Shown here: piece after piece, positions 24,705 through 32,277 of the stretch
Position numbering within the stretch: the first letter of the stretch is position 1
Layout of the letters: the number at the start of each line of letters is the position of its first letter
Assembly (NCBI GenBank): GCA_049303315.1
Contig: JBAQMZ010000008.1
Location: 1 to 34,824 of the forward strand
Source of the DNA: Methanoperedens sp049303315
Lineage (GTDB): Archaea > Halobacteriota > Methanosarcinia > Methanosarcinales > Methanoperedenaceae
Direction of reading: 5' to 3'
DNA: 34,824 nucleotides
The notes under the pieces: model-generated
What the model saw: the letters and a program-made list of their open reading frames with translations, nothing else
Told to the model about the DNA's origin: nothing
Databases searched by the model: none
Position numbers and translations under genes: made by a program

Positions 24705-25004
24705 ATGGCGAGAGAGAAAACTATTGATTGGAATGTTTGGCAAGAGCGTTTTTGGTTTTTAATACGCTCTGGCGGGGGACTTATTCTAATTGCATTCGTT
24801 TTAGTGGTTGGAATAACTCTTGTAACGGCTTTCTCCATGTCTAAAGCGGAAAGAGAAATATATAACCCTGAGAATATACCCATTCCTGATTTTATCGGGT
24901 TACTGGGACTCTTGGGAATACTCTTGATTTTTGTTGGAGCTGTCCTATCTGGAATCACCAAAATAGGAAGTTACATTCAAGATAGATATGAGAAACAACG
25001 ATGA
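24705..25004 (+). CDS. Two-helix membrane protein, possible paralogue of the 23863 gene
   Basis: A 99-aa protein. The N-terminal ~20 residues are amphipathic and Trp-rich (DWNVWQERFWFLIRS). Helices lie at about residues 23-43 and 65-87, and the tail is charged (SYIQDRYEKQR). GGAGG sits 8-12 nt before the ATG, a strong ribosome-binding site. It is co-directional with the lipoprotein cluster after a 102-bp gap. The pattern of second helix plus GITKI resembles the product at 23863. Not recognised. Confidence 0.6.
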   Translation: MAREKTIDWNVWQERFWFLIRSGGGLILIAFVLVVGITLVTAFSMSKAEREIYNPENIPIPDFIGLLGLLGILLIFVGAVLSGITKIGSYIQDRYEKQR

Positions 25005-25358
25005 AGGTTATGGATATGCCTTGTCTGTATAGATAAAAGTGAAAGCCGAGATGAGCCTTCAAGGATTTGAAAAGAAAACGGGTCAAATAAAGATAAATAT
25101 GTTAGGGGGTATTTTGATTTCCAAGCATCAGCTATGATGCCCTGAATTTAAGCGTAGTGAAATCCAGGGTCATTGACGAATATATATTTTTAAGAAAATT
25201 GCGTATAATTTTTGTAATACGTGTACTGAAACGCCTATCTTTGAATTACAGTAATTTGTATCAATTATTCTATACGCGCCAGGACCTGCGCTGCCCCAAG
25301 CACGCCGCCCAGAGGGTGCGGAACAAGCCCGCATCCGTCTGCGCCCTTGTGCGATGAG

Positions 25359-25616
25359 GCGACAGTCCTGCGCTCAAGCGGGGCGCCCGGACGCGGAAGC
25401 CGCTCATCGGCGCATTAATATTTTACTAAAATTCGCCTCAGCTTTGCGGTCTTTGCGAACTTTGCGGTGAAAAGCGCCACAAATATATCACTTTTTTAAT
25501 ATTAAATTATTGGCGCCGATGCTTCAGATACGATGCAGCAAATCTGCGTTCATCCGCGTTTATCTGCGGTTCGTGATTTCGATACGCATAGGCTGCATCG
25601 GTTCCTATCGGCGCGA
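25359..25616. repeat. ~258-bp dispersed repeat, copy A
   Basis: Matches 26501-26760 in order and spacing. Shared blocks include GCGACA(G/A)TCCTGCGCTC, GCTCATCGGCGCATTAATAT, TTTGCGAACTTTGCGGTG, an AT block CACTTTTTTAATATTAAATT with TATTGGCGCCGATGC, and a terminal GCTGCATCGGTT(C/T)CTATCGG. Copies A and B flank the DUF4258/DUF2283 pair. No coding capacity is seen. Confidence 0.8.
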
Positions 25617-25759
25617 GCCACCTGCAAGAATATGTCTCGATTGCGCCGCCCTGAGCACGCCGCCCGGAGGGTTCGGGCAAGCCCGCATCCGCCTGCAAGC
25701 GGACGGCGTCCTTATTGCGGGAGGCTGGGCGGCAGTTCTGCGCTCAGGCAAGGATAATC

Positions 25760-25826
25760 AACCACGGAGGACACAGAGAGCACAGAGGTGTAAAAGTTCT
25801 CTGTGTCCTCTGTGCGCTCTGTGGTT
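25760..25826. repeat. Long inverted repeat (CACAGAG type)
   Basis: AACCACGGAGGACACAGAG pairs imperfectly with the right arm ending CTCTGTGGTT, with a GTGTAAAAGTT loop. It is the same family as 13027-13089. Confidence 0.7.
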
Positions 25827-25941
25827 TTTCAATTTTGATGTGAGGCAGTTGCCTGGGGACATATCGGCGCCTGAGATTTAATATTTAAAAAGTAATAAAT
25901 ATGTGGCGCCTGATGGATAGCACAGATTTTCGGGTAAGCCC

Positions 25942-26163
25942 TTACGCTGCTGCCTTCGCAACAGAAGGCATTTCCAATTTAAGACCAGTCAAATCTTCCA
26001 TCTTGAATTTTTCTTTTATGTTAAGTATTTCTATTCCTACAACCTTGCCACTGGCATCGTAATCAACGATAAGCCCCTTCTTTATTTCCTCGCTCTCTTC
26101 TATCGGGTCCTCGCTGATTCTGAAGTAGAGCGCATCACTTTCCAGATCGATTTTAATTCTCAT
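25942..26163 (-). CDS. DUF2283 family protein, putative antitoxin
   Basis: A 73-aa protein with the DUF2283 pattern: ESDALYFRISEDPIEESEEI near the start, then GLIVDYDASGKVVGIEILNI. The fold is a small beta sheet. DUF2283 genes commonly sit beside DUF4258 genes and are regarded as candidate antitoxins; direct proof is limited. It begins 2 nt after the DUF4258 stop with AGGAATT upstream, so it is co-translated. The last residues (SVAKAAA) are variable. Confidence 0.8.
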   Translation of the reverse strand: MRIKIDLESDALYFRISEDPIEESEEIKKGLIVDYDASGKVVGIEILNIKEKFKMEDLTGLKLEMPSVAKAAA

Positions 26164-26165
26164 CT

Positions 26166-26405
26166 TTAATTCCTCAACCTTTTATCATAAAACATTGTTA
26201 TCACTGTATATGGTTCTTCTCTTCCTTTAATAACTATTCTCAAAACTTTTTTTCCAATCTTTTTAAATGCATGCCAAACATCAGCTTCAACTTCATCATT
26301 TACCTGCCAATCAGGATTCCTTATGACAGAGATAATTCCTTCTTTTGTAAATGTTCTCTCTATCAGCATATCTTCCGCATGTTTGGTGAAGCTAACTTTA
26401 ACCAT
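26166..26405 (-). CDS. DUF4258 family protein, putative toxin
   Basis: A 79-aa small basic alpha/beta protein with FTKHAEDMLIERTFTKEGI at the N terminus, followed by VIRNPDW and LRIVIKGREEPYTVITMFYD. This is typical of DUF4258, a RelE-like fold family. The conserved histidine in KHAEDM and the Tyr/Arg-containing strands are the likely active region. It is the first gene of the pair. The pair is enclosed by two ~258-bp repeats, which suggests it moved or was captured as a unit. Confidence 0.8.
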   Translation of the reverse strand: MVKVSFTKHAEDMLIERTFTKEGIISVIRNPDWQVNDEVEADVWHAFKKIGKKVLRIVIKGREEPYTVITMFYDKRLRN

Positions 26406-26500
26406 TAAGCGTTATTTTAGGGGGGATAATATATAAAAGCTCACAGTCGTTAAAAGACAAAACACCAAATAGATGACATAACCTTAGCGTGGGAGCTTGG

Positions 26501-26760
26501 GCGACAATCCTGCGCTCCGATGGGTGCTCGGGCAGTCGCGGGTAACATTATGCTGCTCATCGGCGCATTAATATGTTATTAAAATGCGCCTCAGCTTTGC
26601 GTTCTTTGCGAACTTTGCGGTGTTAAGCGCCGCAAATATATCACTTTTTTAATATTAAATTATTGGCGCCGATGCGCCCTCCCAAGGCGCGAATAGGGGC
26701 GCTTTCATCTGCGGTTTATAATTTCGATATGCTGAGGCTGCATCGGTTTCTATCGGCGCG
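26501..26760. repeat. ~258-bp dispersed repeat, copy B
   Basis: Same orientation as 25359-25616, 1,142 bp further on. The ends and the central AT block are best conserved, while the segment after GGCGCCGATGC differs. A CTTTGCG motif is embedded at about 26594. Confidence 0.8.
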
Positions 26761-26942
26761 CCGGACAGTTTAAAATATTTAACTCTGAGTTCGTACGAGT
26801 TCGTATTAGTTAGCTGTTAACGTCCATTTTTGTTCTTTTTCATAGTTATCTATGAATTTCGTTCATGGCTAACTCTGTGGTTTTTCAAACCAGAAAATAA
26901 TAAAAAGTTTCGCTGACAGATGTAATTCTTAAATACCTGCCT

Positions 26943-26954
26943 GTCTAATTAGAC
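26943..26954 (+). promoter_or_regulatory. Palindromic operator candidate of hicBA
   Basis: GTCTAATTAGAC, a perfect 12-bp palindrome. It lies between a TATA-like TTCTTAAATACC (26926-26937) and the AAGGAGA ribosome-binding site (26958-26964), about where transcription should start. Confidence 0.5.
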
Positions 26955-26973
26955 TCATAAGGAGATATTAGAA

Positions 26974-27198
26974 ATGGAAAAATATACCCTCCCGGTAGTA
27001 ATAGAAAAAGATGAATACGGCTATTTTGCAATGTGCCCGGCTTTGCAGGGCTGTTACTCCCAGGGGGATACCTACGAGGAAGCGCTTGAAAATATACAAG
27101 ACGCCATCCGCCTGCATATAGAAGATATTATCGAAAGCGGCGAAGCAATCGAAAAGATTAACTCCTTCAGCCTTGTTGCTCTAGAAGTGACTGCATGA
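26974..27198 (+). CDS. hicB: HicB antitoxin (short form)
   Basis: A 74-aa protein with the partial RNase H-like fold of HicB: YTLPVVIEKDEYGYFAMCPA, then LQGCYSQGDTYEEALENIQDAI. It neutralises HicA by covering its active site. Longer HicB proteins carry a C-terminal DNA-binding domain; that domain is absent here, and the protein ends at VALEVTA. AAGGAGA gives a strong ribosome-binding site. Its stop overlaps the hicA ATG (ATGA). Confidence 0.92.
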   Translation: MEKYTLPVVIEKDEYGYFAMCPALQGCYSQGDTYEEALENIQDAIRLHIEDIIESGEAIEKINSFSLVALEVTA

Positions 27199-27428
27199 GC
27201 GAAAAGTTACCAAGGGTAACAGCGAATGAGATGATTAGAATAGTTGAAAAGTTGGGATTTCGTTTCTCACGGCAGTCAGGCAGCCATAAAATATACAAAA
27301 ATGGTGAAGGGAAAAGAGTAACTATTGCTTACCACAGTGGAAAAATCTTGCATCCAAAAATTGTTAAAAGCATATTGGTTGATGCCGGAATTTCTGTGGA
27401 TGAATTTAAGAAGATGATGAAAAAGTAA
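27195..27428 (+). CDS. hicA: HicA mRNA interferase toxin
   Basis: A 77-aa toxin with a double-stranded-RNA-binding-like fold that cleaves mRNA. The conserved catalytic histidine is His31 in RQSGSHKIY. TANEMIRIVEKLGF forms the first helix and LHPKIVKSILVDAGIS the last. It overlaps hicB by 4 nt, with the antitoxin read first. All expected residues are present. Confidence 0.92.
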   Translation: MSEKLPRVTANEMIRIVEKLGFRFSRQSGSHKIYKNGEGKRVTIAYHSGKILHPKIVKSILVDAGISVDEFKKMMKK

Positions 27429-27661
27429 GAACAACGAATTCTTGAACCATTAGCCTGCCCTTTTGCGTAGATTCTATGCCCCTCTTATCGATACACACCA
27501 AAGCTACAATAGAATATATAAACCCTCATGCGCCCGCGCCGATGCACTGCGATTCACGGTGTCCGTGACTCAAATCCGATAGGCTTTTCGCGCATCAAAA
27601 GAATTTCTTGAAAACAATTATAAAAATTTATAAAATAATCTATACAGGCTACCCTGAAAGC

Positions 27662-27672
27662 AAAAAAAATTA
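27662..27672 (-). terminator. U-run terminator of the L1-L10-L12 operon
   Basis: On the minus strand, about 20 nt after the L12 stop, there is a run of eight T preceded by TTAAT. This is a typical archaeal oligo-U terminator. No stable hairpin is needed or seen. Confidence 0.6.
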
Positions 27673-27687
27673 AGAAGAATGAAGCAC

Positions 27688-28011
27688 TCAGCCGAACAGT
27701 GCGCCGAGTCCTTCCATTCCGCTCTCTTCAGCTTTCTCTTTTGCTTTCTCGTCTTTCTTTGGTTTCTCAGCTTCTGCCGCCGCCGCTGGAGCTGCCGCTG
27801 CCGGAGCCGCTGCTGCCGGGGCTGCGAATGCCGCCTTTGAAATAGCCTCTTCTATATTGACGCCTTCAAGAGCAGAAACAAGCGCTTTTGCCCTGACTGC
27901 ATCAACATCTGCACCTGCTGCTTTGACAACAGCCGTGATTCCTTCTTCTGTAATTTTCTTTCCTGCGCTGTGTAATAACAGCGCTGCATATACGTATTCC
28001 ATTTTAATCAC
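27688..28011 (-). CDS. rpl12: Ribosomal protein L12 (archaeal P1-like)
   Basis: The stalk protein recruits translation factors to the ribosome. The 107-aa protein has an N-terminal helical dimerisation domain (MIKMEYVYAALLLHSAGKKI), an Ala/Pro hinge (APAAAAPAAAA) and a Lys/Glu-rich segment. It ends in the factor-binding tail GMEGLGALFG. It is the last gene of the operon, 10 nt after L10. The shared LF-G ending with L10 is typical of archaeal and eukaryal stalk proteins. An alternative start is ATG 28002 (MEYVYAAL), which is the usual archaeal N terminus. Confidence 0.95.
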   Translation of the reverse strand: MIKMEYVYAALLLHSAGKKITEEGITAVVKAAGADVDAVRAKALVSALEGVNIEEAISKAAFAAPAAAAPAAAAPAAAAEAEKPKKDEKAKEKAEESGMEGLGALFG

Positions 28012-28021
28012 CTTTTATAAA

Positions 28022-29053
28022 TTAACCGAATAACGAGCCTAAGCCCGCTGCAATATCTGTTTCCTTTGGTTGTTCCTTCTTCTTCTCTGCTTTTGCCTCT
28101 GCCGGAGCTGCCGCAGCCTCAGGTTTCTTCTCTTCCTTCGGCGCTGCCGCAAGCTTCTCTTTTAACTTGCCGCCGATTGCATTTGCATCCTTCTGGGATG
28201 CAACCCTGGCAAGCGATATCATCTGGGCGTTTGCCTTTGAAAGCAACACATCGATAATATCGGGTATTATCAGTTCGGCATTAATGGCAAGGTTCCTCGA
28301 CTGGGATGCTGCTTTGGTAAGCAACGTGCCAATCGTGGGTTTCGCCGGGTATGCCGAGTTGACAGATAAATTAAATGCCCTCTGGACTGCGGTGGTCAGG
28401 TTGGCTATGTACTGTGTTTCATCAACTGCGAGGAGCTTTGATTCATATATCATGCCATTTTCATAAACGGCGCGAAGTTCAAGCCCCAGATCCACAGGAC
28501 GGATATCAAGACGGGAGAGTATGGATGCAAGCTTCGCATCAACCACATCACCTTTTCTGGCAACCGTCTTTGTCTCGCGTATTACTACTTTACCGCCTTC
28601 AATACCTGCCGGAATTCCTGCGCCGGTCAATTCTCCTACAATAGGTCCGGGCGGGAATGAGGTTGGCCCTTTCTCGACAACTATATCCTTTGGAGAGACG
28701 CCTCCCGCTTTTATGGGCGCCTGGGTCTTCCCCTTATCTAAAATCTTGTAGAGCTTGAAGGGGTTCTCGTTGGTGAATAGCAAAGCAGTCTGGTCCTCTA
28801 CATACTTACCTATCTTTTTGACATCTTCAGATGATTCGTCAAGGGCACGGTCGATAAGGGAGTTCCTGCACATCTTGATATCAGCAAGACCGCGCAGGTT
28901 CTTTCGCATTAACTGGAGCTGGTTTGAAGGTATCCCGTGAACCCCGACGATGCCTACAGATGAATGAGTTGTAATCAGGTTTTTTATATCCTCTATCTCA
29001 TCTTTCTTCCATTTCGGAATGTGAATACTGTGATGAGCAACTTCTGTCGTCAT
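28022..29053 (-). CDS. rpl10: Ribosomal protein L10 (P0 homologue)
   Basis: Base of the ribosomal stalk: it binds 23S rRNA and carries several L12 dimers. The 343-aa protein has the rRNA-binding domain at the N terminus (GIVGVHGIPSNQLQLMRKNL) and an archaeal insertion domain. C-terminal helices for L12 dimers follow, then an Ala/Lys/Glu linker ending in GLGSLFG. The start ATG is adjacent to the L1 stop (L1 ends at 29054). It is the second gene of the L1-L10-L12 operon. Confidence 0.95.
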   Translation of the reverse strand: MTTEVAHHSIHIPKWKKDEIEDIKNLITTHSSVGIVGVHGIPSNQLQLMRKNLRGLADIKMCRNSLIDRALDESSEDVKKIGKYVEDQTALLFTNENPFKLYKILDKGKTQAPIKAGGVSPKDIVVEKGPTSFPPGPIVGELTGAGIPAGIEGGKVVIRETKTVARKGDVVDAKLASILSRLDIRPVDLGLELRAVYENGMIYESKLLAVDETQYIANLTTAVQRAFNLSVNSAYPAKPTIGTLLTKAASQSRNLAINAELIIPDIIDVLLSKANAQMISLARVASQKDANAIGGKLKEKLAAAPKEEKKPEAAAAPAEAKAEKKKEQPKETDIAAGLGSLFG

Positions 29054-29695
29054 TCAGACCACCCTCACTGCAGGTCCCATAGTGGATTTGACATATATGG
29101 ATTTTACATTATACAAACCGCGTTCGTATCTGTGTTCGATACGGTTGATTATGGCTTCGATATTCTGTGCGAGTTTCTGGGGATCCATTTCTTTTTTCCC
29201 CACTGAAATGTGGAAGGTCATCTTGTCCTTTGACCTCAATTTTATGGAGTTCCTTGATTTGTTGATTATCTGCACAACATCTTTATCGGGTGTAAGGGGT
29301 ATGGGCATTTTTCCCCGCGGACCGAGCACCTGGCCAAGAGTTTTACCGATTGCAGGCATGAATGCAGCTTCTGCTATGAAGAAATTGACTTCTTCTGCCA
29401 GGGCTTTTGCACGTGACTTATCTTCTCCGAGAACAGCGATTTCATCGGGGTCGAAGACATATTCGGCACCTGCGCCTTTTGCCCTCTGTGCGGTCTCACC
29501 TTTTGCGAACACCGCGATTTTTATAGGTCTTCCCAGGCCGTTTGGCAGGATTATCTCTTCATCAAGCCTGTTCGTAGGCTGATTCATATCAAGGTTTTTG
29601 AGGTTGATAGCAATGTCAACGCTTTCAGAAAATTTACGTTCAGGCGATTTTTCGAGCGCCTGTTTTACAGCTTCTAATATCTTTTCTTGTTCCAA
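29054..29695 (-). CDS. rpl1: Ribosomal protein L1
   Basis: A large-subunit protein at the exit-tRNA stalk and, in archaea, a translational repressor of its own operon. The 213-aa protein has typical L1 segments: RKFSESVDIAINLKNLDMN, GPRGKMPIPLTPDKDVV, and SIYVKSTMGPAVRV at the end. The start is TTG 29695 with GGGAGG 8 nt upstream. The L11 gene, often upstream, is not here, so L1 heads the operon. A leader of about 70 nt can fold around the ribosome-binding site. Confidence 0.95.
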   Translation of the reverse strand: MEQEKILEAVKQALEKSPERKFSESVDIAINLKNLDMNQPTNRLDEEIILPNGLGRPIKIAVFAKGETAQRAKGAGAEYVFDPDEIAVLGEDKSRAKALAEEVNFFIAEAAFMPAIGKTLGQVLGPRGKMPIPLTPDKDVVQIINKSRNSIKLRSKDKMTFHISVGKKEMDPQKLAQNIEAIINRIEHRYERGLYNVKSIYVKSTMGPAVRVV

Positions 29696-29703
29696 TGAGT
29701 ATT

Positions 29704-29749
29704 CCTCCCGTAGTAATCGACTATTGTCTCCTACGGATGATAGGGGGAG
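29704..29749 (-). promoter_or_regulatory. L1 leader with two exclusive hairpins at the ribosome-binding site
   Basis: On the minus strand CCGTAG (29736-29731) can pair with CTACGG (29713-29708), which takes in part of the GGGAGG ribosome-binding site. Alternatively, CTCCCCC (29749-29743) can pair with the whole GGGAGG (29709-29704). Such a leader fits autogenous control by L1, but no exact L1-binding motif was identified. A TATA-like CTTTATAG lies further upstream (about 29763-29770). Confidence 0.4.
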
Positions 29750-29814
29750 TACTATTCTCGACTATAAAGTACTTTAAGCTATCGGTTGGATTGGGGGTTG
29801 GCTAACATTGCGCG

Positions 29815-29864
29815 CTTTGCATGTTTTGCGGTGTGTGCTATTATTCACCGCTATGAGCGCAAAG
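29815..29864. repeat. CTTTGCG-type hairpin between L1 and priS
   Basis: CTTTGC/GCAAAG and inner GCGGTG/CACCGC form a two-step stem. It sits in the 225-bp divergent gap that should also hold promoters for both operons. Confidence 0.6.
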
Positions 29865-29920
29865 GTTGTAAAGAACAAAGATTACAGTTTTAAGGCTGCA
29901 CGACAATAAAATAAAATCTC

Positions 29921-31321
29921 ATGAATTTCAGGACAAAGCAGTATCTTCGGAAAAGGTTCGGGGACTATTACCAGGCTGCCAATCTTACCCTGCCGCCTGA
30001 GCTTGAACGGCGCGAATGGGGTTTCATATTCTTTGATGAACTGCCGGAGGTGGTAATGCGCCGACATAAAGCGTTTTCAAGAGAAAACGAAGCGTTTGAT
30101 TACATCCGGGGAATGGTGCCTGCGCATGTGTATCATTCAGCGGCTTATTACAAGTTTCCCGGCGCCGCTACAATGAAAGAGAAGCAGTGGCAGGGCGCTG
30201 ATTTGATTTTCGACCTTGATGCTGACCATCTGCCCGTGAAGGCAAGGTCGTATGCCGAAATGCTTTCCAATGTGAAAACAGAAACCACGAAGCTTCTTGA
30301 TTTTCTTCTCGAAGATTTCGGGTTCCCTGAAAATAACATTAGAGTCGCATTCTCGGGAGGGCGCGGGTATCACATCCATGTTCGTGACCCGAAGGTGTTG
30401 GCGCTTGAGAGCGCTGAGCGGAGGGAGATTGTGGATTATGTCAGCGGGACGGGATTATCGATTGATTTTTTGTTTAAATCCGCGAAACATAAAGTTTATG
30501 ACGATGGAAAATTCAAGAAAAAAGAACTAACAGAATCAAGGAGAATAACTTCTTTTGAGGAAGTATCGGGGGGATTTGGGTGGGGGAAACGCATCAGTAA
30601 ATACCTCGTTCATTTTTTAAAGGATATTTCAGCGAAAGATGATGCTGCGGCAATACAGGAAATAACTGATATGATAAGAGATTACAAGAAGAGAAATGCA
30701 TACACTGAAACGCTTCCGGATGATATTATTAAACGAATTATTGATATGAAAACTGAAAACAAAAGAATCGGTCTGCAAAAAATAGCAGAAGATGTGGGGG
30801 TCACACCTGAAAAAGTGCGGGATATTTTGATAGCAAATGATATATGGGATTTTAAGACGGAGGCTTCAGTGAAATTAAAAACTATTAAAAACGTTTCAAC
30901 AAATCCCCATGCGCTTGGCATGATAGAAAATAATGGTATTATCGAGGAATCATATATTTTTGATGCGATTGTGCAAAAAGCAATTGAAGATAATATTATC
31001 TACCTGGGAAGCGCCCACACAGACGAACCCGTCACCGCAGACATCAGGCGCCTCATCCGCATGCCCTTGTCCCTGCACGGCGGCTCGGGGATGCGGGTCG
31101 TTCCCCTCACGCTTTCTGAGCTTTCAAAATTCGAGCCGCTGAATGACGCAGTGGTATTCAGTGAAAAAGAAACAAAAATCGATGTTTTAAAGCCGCTCAA
31201 GCCTCAGAACTCCATGGTTGAAATGAAAGGAAAAAGCTTTACTGTCACAGAAGGTATCAACACTTTGCCAGAGTATGCGGCAATGTATCTCATGTGCCGC
31301 GGAGCAGCCGAATATGCCTGA
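29921..31321 (+). CDS. priS: DNA primase small (catalytic) subunit
   Basis: Synthesises RNA/DNA primers at the replication fork with PriL. The 466-aa protein has the catalytic Asp pair Asp98 and Asp100 (LIFDLDADH), followed by VAFSGGRGYHIHV, the nucleotide-binding loop of archaeal/eukaryal primases. A later PLSLHGGSGMRV segment matches the family's second active-site region. It is longer than many archaeal PriS proteins because of a helical insert of about 90 residues (around 235-320, TEASVKLKTIKN region). The ATG has no Shine-Dalgarno and may be leaderless. priL is not in the window. It heads the replication/translation operon and overlaps the GINS gene by 8 nt. Confidence 0.93.
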   Translation: MNFRTKQYLRKRFGDYYQAANLTLPPELERREWGFIFFDELPEVVMRRHKAFSRENEAFDYIRGMVPAHVYHSAAYYKFPGAATMKEKQWQGADLIFDLDADHLPVKARSYAEMLSNVKTETTKLLDFLLEDFGFPENNIRVAFSGGRGYHIHVRDPKVLALESAERREIVDYVSGTGLSIDFLFKSAKHKVYDDGKFKKKELTESRRITSFEEVSGGFGWGKRISKYLVHFLKDISAKDDAAAIQEITDMIRDYKKRNAYTETLPDDIIKRIIDMKTENKRIGLQKIAEDVGVTPEKVRDILIANDIWDFKTEASVKLKTIKNVSTNPHALGMIENNGIIEESYIFDAIVQKAIEDNIIYLGSAHTDEPVTADIRRLIRMPLSLHGGSGMRVVPLTLSELSKFEPLNDAVVFSEKETKIDVLKPLKPQNSMVEMKGKSFTVTEGINTLPEYAAMYLMCRGAAEYA

Positions 31322-31985
31322 AAATCCTGATAAACCCAGAATCAACCTCCATAATATCCTGAGAGAAGAGCGAAAATCAAAACTCGTCCCTCTTGAGAAT
31401 GATTTCTATGAAAAAGTGGCAGCACAGATACGCGAACTTCAGGATGAAAAAAACAGGATTGAAGATATTTACGGCACAAAATACGCAATTATCGATGATG
31501 AGCTTAAAACAGCGAGGAAATCCATAGAGAACATTATCGAGAGACGAATAGGAAAAATAATCAAAGAAGCTTCCCTTCGCGCGTCATCCAAACAAAAGGA
31601 AAAACAGGACATTGAGTCAATGACGCAGGAGGAACGGCGGTTCTATAACCGGCTGCTTGAATTGAATATGGAAATCAGGAGAGAACTTCTTGATAAAATA
31701 TCCGGGAAAGAAAAACTTGCCTCCGGTTCCCAGGCGGCAACAACCCGGGAAATCCAGGAAAAAGAAACTCAAAAAGAAACCCCAAAAGAAACTCCTCTCG
31801 AAGACAAAAAGGATATAAGCAAAGAGTACATTGTGGTGCGTTTGCTAAAAGACATTCCGACATTTGTCGGAGTCGATGGACGCAATTATACTTTAGCAAA
31901 AGAAGATATTGCTGTTTTATCGACCGTTAATGCTAAAGCTTTAATAAACCGTAAAGCAGCCATTCAAATTACAGTTAAAAGGTGA
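31314..31985 (+). CDS. gins51: GINS subunit (Gins51/Gins15)
   Basis: GINS binds MCM and the RecJ/Cdc45-like nuclease to form the archaeal replicative helicase complex. The 223-aa protein begins INLHNILREERKSKLVPLEN and continues with a helical A domain (about residues 20-125). A Lys/Glu/Thr-rich linker (about 128-160) follows, then a small C-terminal beta B domain (VVRLLKDIPTFVGVDGRNYTL). The A-then-B order defines the Gins51 type. The start is ATG 31314, 8 nt before the priS stop. An earlier in-frame codon would lie inside priS. Linkage to priS is common in euryarchaea. Confidence 0.88.
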   Translation: MPENPDKPRINLHNILREERKSKLVPLENDFYEKVAAQIRELQDEKNRIEDIYGTKYAIIDDELKTARKSIENIIERRIGKIIKEASLRASSKQKEKQDIESMTQEERRFYNRLLELNMEIRRELLDKISGKEKLASGSQAATTREIQEKETQKETPKETPLEDKKDISKEYIVVRLLKDIPTFVGVDGRNYTLAKEDIAVLSTVNAKALINRKAAIQITVKR

Positions 31986-31990
31986 TCTTC

Positions 31991-32275
31991 ATGAAAATAC
32001 CAAAGAATTTCAATACTTACTGTCCAACATGTAAAACCCATACCCCGCATGTAGTGGAAAGGGTGAAAAAAGGACAGGCTTCGACGTTGACCCGGATTTC
32101 GAGACAAAAAGCAAGACATACAGGCATCGGGAACTCAGGAAAATTCTCAAAAGTGCCAGGCGGGGACAAGCCCACAAAGCGCATTAACCTGAGATACAGA
32201 TGTAAGACCTGCAAGAAAGCTCATCAGAAACCTAAATGCTTCAGGGCAGGGAAATTCGAACTTGTGGAGTCATAA
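31991..32275 (+). CDS. rpl44e: Ribosomal protein L44e
   Basis: A zinc-binding large-subunit protein near the E site, specific to archaea and eukaryotes. The 94-aa protein has one Cys pair at CPTC (residues 9-12) and another at CKTC near residue 75, giving a zinc ribbon, with a basic centre. The ATG at 31991 is chosen because the GTG at 31982 lies within the GGTGAT ribosome-binding site. It follows gins51 by 5 nt. Confidence 0.95.
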   Translation: MKIPKNFNTYCPTCKTHTPHVVERVKKGQASTLTRISRQKARHTGIGNSGKFSKVPGGDKPTKRINLRYRCKTCKKAHQKPKCFRAGKFELVES

Positions 32276-32277
32276 GC

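Larger units (their letters stand above)
25005..25941. other. 937-bp gene-free, repeat-rich stretch
   Basis: No convincing gene is seen. The stretch holds an imperfect hairpin (CCCTGAATTT...AAATCCAGGG, 25141-25170), one copy of the ~258-bp repeat (25359-25616) and the CACAGAG hairpin (25760-25826). It also has two GC-rich related blocks (about 25275-25345 and 25640-25740, sharing AGCACGCCGCCC-like text and AAGCCCGCATCCG). The open frames here are composed of these repeats and change with them. Confidence 0.6.
26406..26973. other. 568-bp gene-free stretch with repeat copy B
   Basis: It contains the probable DUF4258 promoter region (AT-rich, about 26420-26450) and repeat copy B (26501-26760). 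A half hairpin of the CACAGAG family lies near 26870 (AACTCTGTGGTTTTTC), and the hicBA promoter and operator follow at 26926-26965. No gene is seen. Confidence 0.6.

Noticed and set aside
25510..25881. 123-aa frame in the repeat-rich region
   Set aside because: It is made of dispersed repeat and hairpin text (Cys/Arg-rich), with no ribosome-binding site. Copy B of the repeat does not preserve the frame.
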